A stretch of DNA of 18,017 nt, from contig DAOVQB010000084.1 in NCBI GenBank assembly GCA_030628905.1, forward strand, positions 1-18,017, read 5' to 3'. Positions 14,601-18,017 of the stretch are shown in pieces (position 1 is the stretch's first letter; every line of letters begins with the position of its first letter). The notes beneath the pieces are model-generated. The model worked only from the letters and a program-made list of their open reading frames with translations. It did no database searches and was not told where the DNA came from. The stretch is from DAOVQB01 sp023128935 (GTDB taxonomy: Bacteria > Eisenbacteria > RBG-16-71-46 > CAIMUX01 > WJJG01). The position numbers were made by a program, and so were the translations under genes.

Positions 14601-16049
14601 ATTGAGAACTGCACGATTACCGGGGGGCATGGCGCCGCGCCCGCCGTCTTCCTGCGCGTGGGAGCGAGTCCGGAATTGCGCCGCTGTCTGATTGCCTTCA
14701 ACGATCCCGGGGCAGCAGTGGAGTGCGAAGAAGCAACCATTGCCGTGCGTTGCAGTAATATCTTCGGCAATCGCGGGGGTGACTGGGTCGGCTGCCTCAG
14801 CGAGCTGCGAGATGCGGCCGGAAATATCTCCGCGGATCCACTCCTTTGCAATCTCGCCCATGAAGGGTTGACGGTTCGCTCCGGTTCACCCTGCTTGCCC
14901 GCGAATAATTCCTGTGGAGTGCTGATTGGTGCCTATGGCGAGGGGTGCCGTAGTGGCGAACGGCTTGTGGTGCCGGGCGATTACGCGAGCATTACAATCG
15001 CGCTGGCGATCGCCGCCTCGGGGGATACGGTCACCCTTGCAGCCGGGCACTATCTGGAACACGATCTGCGTCTTCCTCCAGGGGTGACCCTCTTGGGGCT
15101 GACGGATGACCCCGCGGCCGTCGTCATTGATGCGGCGGGTGCCGGGCGCGTTCTGCTCTGCGACAGCCTCGCGGCCGGTGTTCGCATTGAGGGCGTCACC
15201 CTCACCGGCGGTGCTGCCGAGGGAATTATCGCCCATGGTCTGGGAGGGGGGTTGGCCTGCTTCGCCAGCAATCTCGAGATGGCGAACTGCATCATCCACA
15301 ATTGCGCGGCAGAGAGTGGTGGTGGGGTCTTTATCAGCGCAACCCCGCATGCCGCAATGCGGGACTGCGTGTTGCGCGACAATCGGGCAGGAGATCAAGG
15401 CAGCGGCATTTGCTGTCGCGATGTCGGTGCACTGCGATTGATCCGCTGCGAGTTTACACGGAATCGAGGTTCTTTTTATGGTGGTGGTGGGGCGCTCTTG
15501 CGCTGTCGCGCCATGGTGCAGGACTGTGCCTTCGCCGATAATACGAGCTTCCGCGGCGCCGGCGCGATTTCCATGCAGTCGTGCACGCGTTTCGAGGGCT
15601 GTCTCTTCGCAGCGAACAGCGTCACTCACGGTGGCCCCGGCGATGTAGGTGGCATACTCAACCTCTCCGGGGATTTTGGCAGCCAAGTATTCGCCTGCAC
15701 ACTCGTTGACAACGACTCCGGAAAACGGGGGGGTGTCATCAAGGCCTGGGTCTGCGAGCTTTCTGTCGAGCGCACGATTGTCTCCGGCACGGTGAATGGG
15801 AGTGCGCTCTGCGGGAGTCGCTCTAGAGCAAATGATCGCATCGTGAACTGCAATTTCTTCGGGAATCCCGGCGGGGACTTCGGCCCACACTTCCGGGATC
15901 ACAGGGACCTCCGAGGCAACATCAGTGCGGATCCGCGCTTCGTGGATCCCGCAGGCGGGAATTACTATCTCCGCAGCGACTCACCTTGCGCCCCCGATTC
16001 CGCCTCCAGGCGCCCGCGCATAGGAGCCTTTCCGGTCGCTGCGCGCTGA
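11652..16049 (+). CDS. Transmembrane Ser/Thr protein kinase with three outer beta-helix units
   Basis: 1465 residues from the ATG that overlaps the sigma-factor stop by one base. Residues 1-60 form the short acidic helical N-terminus common to these kinases (RTARLDELCGDDAQLREEIESLL). The kinase domain spans about 88-345 and is complete: glycine loop GRGGVGEV (96-103), K118 (VAIK), E137, HRDLKPGN (210-217) and DFG (230-232), followed by SPE (256-258). A single membrane helix spans about 371-392. The rest, more than 1050 residues, is periplasmic or external right-handed beta-helix in three units (409-740, 758-1099, 1104-1465). These are rich in GG(A/G)(I/L/V) and (C)xFxxN rungs resembling chlamydial Pmp repeats, and each ends with a SPCxP cap. 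The pair probably senses a polymer or surface ligand and signals to the co-encoded sigma factor. Most family members carry TPR or WD40-type tails, so a beta-helix tail is unusual. No truncation is seen. Confidence 0.9.
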   Translation: MNPDRFERIREILLAVTDLSGSTRTARLDELCGDDAQLREEIESLLAHDMDSIKPLHDSKILGDMIDAFEAGSPSSFAARMPGEVVSHYRLVRCIGRGGVGEVYLAHDSKLDRPVAIKFLAHARKEDPTQERRFINEAKTASSLEHPNIGSIHSFDRDERGQLHIVMGFYGGGSLRERLATGPIDVSTAIELTMQVAAGLGAAHAKGIVHRDLKPGNIMLTEDGTARIIDFGLAKLISQIGLTHTGSSMGTIAYMSPEQVQGEKVDERTDIFSLGATLYEMVTGRMPFEAANDAAVLHRILNDRPHPLPADGPPLPAGLERVLYRAMARRPGDRYQSVADMLHDLRIIHAEAPLRGLIAGRPGRWPRLISVRWAVAALAVVLTGAGVSFWLARRDGAALSGGTEIRRSLVVRPDGSGDLPTIQAALDAAAAGETVHLADGTYVGPGNHDLDFGGKAITLSSLSDDPLACTIDCQGTETEMRRGIDFHNGEGAGSVVRGLSIANGWSRAGGGGITINDASPRIENCILRDNTATNGGGMDVLSNAAPVIQSCLFLGNRASKDGGALYAHRSNPTLNNNWFCRNQADTSGGALKFLTHVSSTIEDCVFHGNYTPSIGGAIALENGSNPIIRFCTLHGNTAGREAGGIRCFNSAPIIENTIIAFSTAGAAMTVAGELLPQLTCCNLFGNADGDWAGVIADQAGVSGNLNVDPLFAEPERGDFHLQIGSPCLPDSGCGGMGARHPSDDGIFAAGIVKPSHRRFVIYPDGSGDAPTIQEAINATSHRDTVLLVNGIYTGPGNCDLDFQGKSIVVKSQSDDPDSCIIDCAGKQDEYHLGVRFESGETRQALLQGITICNGWCGQNGGAICIRSSSPTIRNCTFRGNRANNGRGDGCGGALGASGGSDPLIEACTFLENYARNAGGGITFARTRGYVSDCVFASNYATHGGGGIYLLDSPVNLYGCSFSENGSIRWGSALHFNRGESRGRIENCTITGGHGAAPAVFLRVGASPELRRCLIAFNDPGAAVECEEATIAVRCSNIFGNRGGDWVGCLSELRDAAGNISADPLLCNLAHEGLTVRSGSPCLPANNSCGVLIGAYGEGCRSGERLVVPGDYASITIALAIAASGDTVTLAAGHYLEHDLRLPPGVTLLGLTDDPAAVVIDAAGAGRVLLCDSLAAGVRIEGVTLTGGAAEGIIAHGLGGGLACFASNLEMANCIIHNCAAESGGGVFISATPHAAMRDCVLRDNRAGDQGSGICCRDVGALRLIRCEFTRNRGSFYGGGGALLRCRAMVQDCAFADNTSFRGAGAISMQSCTRFEGCLFAANSVTHGGPGDVGGILNLSGDFGSQVFACTLVDNDSGKRGGVIKAWVCELSVERTIVSGTVNGSALCGSRSRANDRIVNCNFFGNPGGDFGPHFRDHRDLRGNISADPRFVDPAGGNYYLRSDSPCAPDSASRRPRIGAFPVAAR
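12876..16049 (+). repeat. Threefold duplicated beta-helix coding unit inside the kinase gene
   Basis: Three units of roughly 1.0-1.1 kb (12876-13871, 13923-14948, 14961-16049) encode similar beta-helices. Units 1 and 2 share the entry motif PDGSGD(L/A)PTIQ(A/E)A(L/I), then G(T/I)Y(V/T)GPGN and LSDDP/QSDDP; unit 3 has a diverged entry (VVPGDYASITIALAI) but keeps LTDDP and the SPC cap. Nucleotide similarity is evident at the entries of units 1 and 2 (GATGGCAGTGG at both). This suggests old tandem duplication followed by divergence. Confidence 0.7.
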
Positions 16050-16103
16050 TCTTTTTCGTCTCCGGCGCGCCAATACGCATATCTGGATAAGGCGGAACCG
16101 AAG

Positions 16104-16120
16104 AGGGCTGCGCGAGCCCT
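16104..16120. terminator. Weak hairpin downstream of the kinase gene
   Basis: AGGGCT (16104-16109) and AGCCCT (16115-16120) form a 6-bp stem with loop GCGCG, 55 bases after the kinase stop. No T-run follows, so termination activity is uncertain. Confidence 0.25.
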
Positions 16121-16188
16121 AAGTCCCGAAGCATGGTGAGGATCTCTCCCGCGGCCTTGCGGTATGAATTGCCGGACGGTTGCGGCGG

Positions 16189-16227
16189 ACCATGAAAATA
16201 GCAATTGACATTTTCGTTTTTCATGGT
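16189..16227. repeat. Promoter-wrapping dyad of ATPase gene 3
   Basis: ACCATGAAAA (16189-16198) and TTTTCATGGT (16218-16227) are perfect reverse complements around a 19-base loop. The loop contains the -35 box TTGACA, and the right arm runs into the first base of the -10 box. This is the same geometry as the dyad of ATPase gene 1, although the sequence is unrelated. Confidence 0.8.
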
Positions 16228-16232
16228 AGCAT
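16205..16232 (+). promoter_or_regulatory. Predicted promoter of ATPase gene 3
   Basis: The consensus -35 TTGACA (16205-16210) and the -10 TAGCAT (16227-16232) have a 16-base spacer. The predicted transcription start at about 16239 coincides with the ATG of the gene, implying leaderless translation. No Shine-Dalgarno sequence is present. Confidence 0.55.
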
Positions 16233-16238
16233 GTGCCC

Positions 16239-17396
16239 ATGCTGAAGCGCGCTCGCCTCCTGGCTACCCTACGTGCAGCGCTGCGCCGGAGCCGTGTGGT
16301 TGTGCTCGTCGGGCCGCGGCAATGCGGGAAGACGACCGCGGCACGCCTGATCGTTCCGGCGGAGTCGCCGAACTATTTCGACCTCGAGGACCCTCTCAGC
16401 CTCGCGCGCCTAGACGAACCACTGACTGCCCTCGACGCGCTACGGAGAATCGTGGTGATTGACGAGATCCAGCGGCGCCCGGATCTCTTTCCGGTGCTGC
16501 GCGTGCTGGCCGACCGCCGGCCCGGACGGGCGAGGTTTCTGATTCTCGGCAGCGCGTCACGTGCCTTGCTCAAGCAATCGTCGGAGTCGCTGGCTGGGCG
16601 GATGGAGCTGGTCACTATGGCGGGGTTCTCCCTGGAGGAGGTGGGCCCCCGGGCTCAGGGGCGCCATTGGCGACGCGGCGGATTCCCCCCTGCCTACCTC
16701 GCGCGCTCCGAAAGCGACAGCAGTCGCTGGCGCCAGCAGTTCATACAGACATTCCTGGAACGAGATCTTCCTCAACTGGGCATCAGAACTCCGGCGGCCA
16801 CCATGCTCCGCTTCTGGACCATGCTCGCACACTTCCATGGGAATCTCTGGAACGCCGCCGAACCTGCCCGCTCTCTGGGTATCAGTCAACCTACGGTCCG
16901 CAGCTACTTGGACACGCTCACAGATCTCTTCATGATTCGTCAGCTGAGGCCTTGGCACGAGAACTTGAAGAAGCGTCAGGTCAAGTCGCCTAAGATCTAC
17001 CTGCGCGACAGCGGTCTGCTTCACCAACTCCTTGGCATCCGCACGGAGAGAGACCTGCTCTCGCACCCGAAGTCCGGCGCCTCCTGGGAGGGCTATGCCA
17101 TCGCGGAGACGCTCCGGGCAGTCGAGCCGGAGGAGGCTTACTTCTGGGCAACGCACACAGGGGCTGAACTCGACCTGCTGTTCCTCAAGAACGGACAGCG
17201 GTTTGGGGTCGAGTTCAAACGCAAGGATGCCCCGCAGATCACGCCCTCCATGAGGATCGCGCTCTCGGACCTCGGCCTGCGCCACCTGGTGGTGCTCTAT
17301 CCGGGCACGCGACGCTATGAGCTGGCGAAGAAGATCACGGTTGTTCCGCTGGCCACGGTTGCGAAGGGTGATCTGAAGGCCCTGCTGCCGCGCTGA
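16239..17396 (+). CDS. AAA_14/DUF4143-type ATPase with intact nuclease-fold motif
   Basis: 385 residues from the ATG at 16239, preferred over the GTG at 16233 because the promoter places the transcription start there and family members begin close to this point. Walker A is GPRQCGKTT (25-33) and Walker B is IVVIDEIQ (71-78); LILGSAS (101-107) is the sensor strand, then LAGRMELVTMAGFSLEEV (118-135). A winged helix lies at about 202-239 (AARSLGISQPTVRSYL-like). The C-terminal restriction-endonuclease-like domain has AELDLLF (D312) and VEFK (E325, K327), the complete D-ExK signature that ATPase 2 lacks. The subfamily signature SESLAGR ... GGFPPAYLA is typical of widespread single-gene ATPases of unproven function. 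It is soluble and monocistronic, flanked by the kinase gene on one side and IS remnants on the other. It looks complete and functional. Confidence 0.87.
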   Translation: MLKRARLLATLRAALRRSRVVVLVGPRQCGKTTAARLIVPAESPNYFDLEDPLSLARLDEPLTALDALRRIVVIDEIQRRPDLFPVLRVLADRRPGRARFLILGSASRALLKQSSESLAGRMELVTMAGFSLEEVGPRAQGRHWRRGGFPPAYLARSESDSSRWRQQFIQTFLERDLPQLGIRTPAATMLRFWTMLAHFHGNLWNAAEPARSLGISQPTVRSYLDTLTDLFMIRQLRPWHENLKKRQVKSPKIYLRDSGLLHQLLGIRTERDLLSHPKSGASWEGYAIAETLRAVEPEEAYFWATHTGAELDLLFLKNGQRFGVEFKRKDAPQITPSMRIALSDLGLRHLVVLYPGTRRYELAKKITVVPLATVAKGDLKALLPR

Positions 17397-17518
17397 GTGC
17401 TCGGGGGCCATTCCGATACCGGGCCGGCGCCAGCGAGAGGAGCCCCTCTGTGTCGATAATGGTGAGGCACTTCTCCGCCTTGGAATTAGAGTAGAGGGCG
17501 GGGGGAGAAAAGGGAGAT

Positions 17519-17676
17519 ATGGAGAACAGGGAAGTGAGAGAACTGGGGCTTGCGGGGCAATCGGCGACTTCGGGTCGGCGGCGTTCCGCCGTGCGGGACG
17601 TTGAGGTGCCGGAGAAGCCGGTGAGGCGTCGTTATATTGCTGCCTACAAGCTGCGGATTCTCGAGGAAGCCGATAG
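17519..17676 (+). pseudogene. 5' fragment of an IS3-type transposase orfA
   Basis: From the ATG at 17519, preceded by a purine-rich AAAAGGGAG ribosome site, the frame encodes about 53 residues ending RRRYIAAYKLRILEEADR. This is the start of the helix-turn-helix domain of an IS3-family-like orfA, which normally continues CTEPGEIGALLRREGLYSS. The match ends at about 17676, exactly where the opposite-strand IS256 transposase ends. The remaining codons to 17707 are read from that transposase's antisense strand. The protein cannot be functional. Confidence 0.6.
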
Positions 17677-18017
17677 AGCATTGCGTAGTTTGTACAGCTG
17701 GCGGTAGCCCATCACCTTGCGCAGCCGGGGCTCGATATCCAGAAGCGCCGATGCGAACCAGCGTTGCTTCTGTGACGAGTTCTTCCAGAAATCCACCTTG
17801 CCGCACTGTCGTTCGGCCATCGAATTGACCGACTCGATGCAGTTCGTGGTCTTGAACGACCGGCCGAGATTGGCGAACACGCCCAGGCGATGAAGGGTCA
17901 GCGTCTCTTCCAGACCCTCGGCCAGACTCCGCGCCGCCGACTGGTTCAGCTCCTCGAGCTCCGCATGCAGCTTCAGCAACCCCTCCTTGGCCGCCTTGTA
18001 GGTCGGCCGCTCATAGG
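17644..18017 (-). CDS. IS256-family (Mutator-type) transposase, C-terminal part
   Basis: The frame is open to the right edge of the window, so the N-terminal catalytic part lies outside. The visible roughly 124 residues match the end of IS256-type transposases: LEETLTLHRLGVFANLGRSF, TTNCIESVNSMAERQ, VDFWKNSSQKQRWFASALLDIEPRLRKVMGYRQLYKLRNAL. Genuine family sequence stops at about 17674; the last nine residues (SASSRIRSL) and the stop codon come from the disrupted orfA on the other strand. The natural transposase stop and the terminal inverted repeat of the element are not present, so the copy is truncated at its 3' end. It may still encode a nearly full-length enzyme. Confidence 0.8.
   Translation of the reverse strand, partial: YERPTYKAAKEGLLKLHAELEELNQSAARSLAEGLEETLTLHRLGVFANLGRSFKTTNCIESVNSMAERQCGKVDFWKNSSQKQRWFASALLDIEPRLRKVMGYRQLYKLRNALSASSRIRSL
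17676..18017 (-). mobile_element. IS256-family element, 3' portion without terminal repeat
   Basis: Extent of DNA attributable to the IS256-type element within the window, judged from where transposase homology ends. The other end lies beyond the window. No inverted repeat or target duplication could be identified at the 17676 junction. Confidence 0.55.

Noticed and set aside
14886..15902. Long minus-strand open frame (338 codons) opposite the kinase gene
   Set aside because: It is the mirror of a GC-rich coding sequence with strong plus-strand beta-helix homology; the translation has no domain pattern.
16050..16188. Minus-strand protein-like string (GNSYRKAAGEILTMLRDLG) between kinase and ATPase 3
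   Set aside because: It might be a gene remnant, but I recognise no family, there is no start or ribosome site, and the frame continues antisense into the kinase gene.

Overview
The window looks like a GC-rich accessory region from an uncultivated bacterium of the FCB-type lineages. A Candidatus Eisenbacteria-like host is my best guess, by inference only. The pointers are a large secreted protein ending in a FlgD-like/T9SS-type sorting domain (YQNYPNP at the start of the tail), right-handed beta-helix modules of the 'YPTIQAAIDA ... SPCLP' kind, and a sigma factor/Ser-Thr kinase pair of the type expanded in Acidobacteria, Planctomycetes and related phyla. No rRNA, complete tRNA, CRISPR array or core housekeeping gene was seen.

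Layout. At 1-1040 lies mobile-element debris: the tail of an unidentified + strand gene colliding with a 5'-truncated transposon-associated winged-helix gene. At 1102-2623 is an AAA+ ATPase with a C-terminal DUF234-type nuclease-fold domain, preceded by two near-identical dyads. At 2803-5712 (- strand) is a decayed block: a CHASE2-SpoIIE (PP2C-type) phosphatase gene and a TPR-CHAT gene, each broken by frameshifts and internal deletions. At 5914-7324 is a second ATPase, of the AAA_14/DUF4143 type, again behind dyads. At 7485-10373 (-) is a 962-residue secreted multidomain protein. It is divergent from a tightly coupled pair: an ECF-like sigma factor (11068-11652) and a 1465-residue transmembrane Ser/Thr kinase (11652-16049) whose outer part consists of three beta-helix units. 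At 16239-17396 is a third ATPase (AAA_14/DUF4143), behind another dyad-wrapped promoter. At 17519-18017 is IS debris: the start of an IS3-type orfA fused tail-to-tail to the end of an IS256-family transposase.

How the genes may work together. The sigma and kinase genes overlap by one base (TGATG) and are almost certainly co-expressed. The sigma factor lacks the acidic DAED-like residues of region 2.2 and carries Q-T-T-A there, so phosphorylation of those threonines by the adjacent kinase is an attractive activation mechanism. The kinase's external beta-helices are related to the beta-helix of the divergent secreted protein, so the three genes may form one surface-sensing and secretion module. 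The most distinctive regulatory theme is that three ATPase-nuclease genes each have a promoter enclosed by inverted repeats. In two of them (1211 and 16239) the -35 box sits in the dyad loop, the right arm fills the spacer, and the start codon falls at the predicted transcription start, which suggests leaderless, tightly repressed genes. All three adjoin degraded or mobile DNA, as expected for selfish or defence-like modules.
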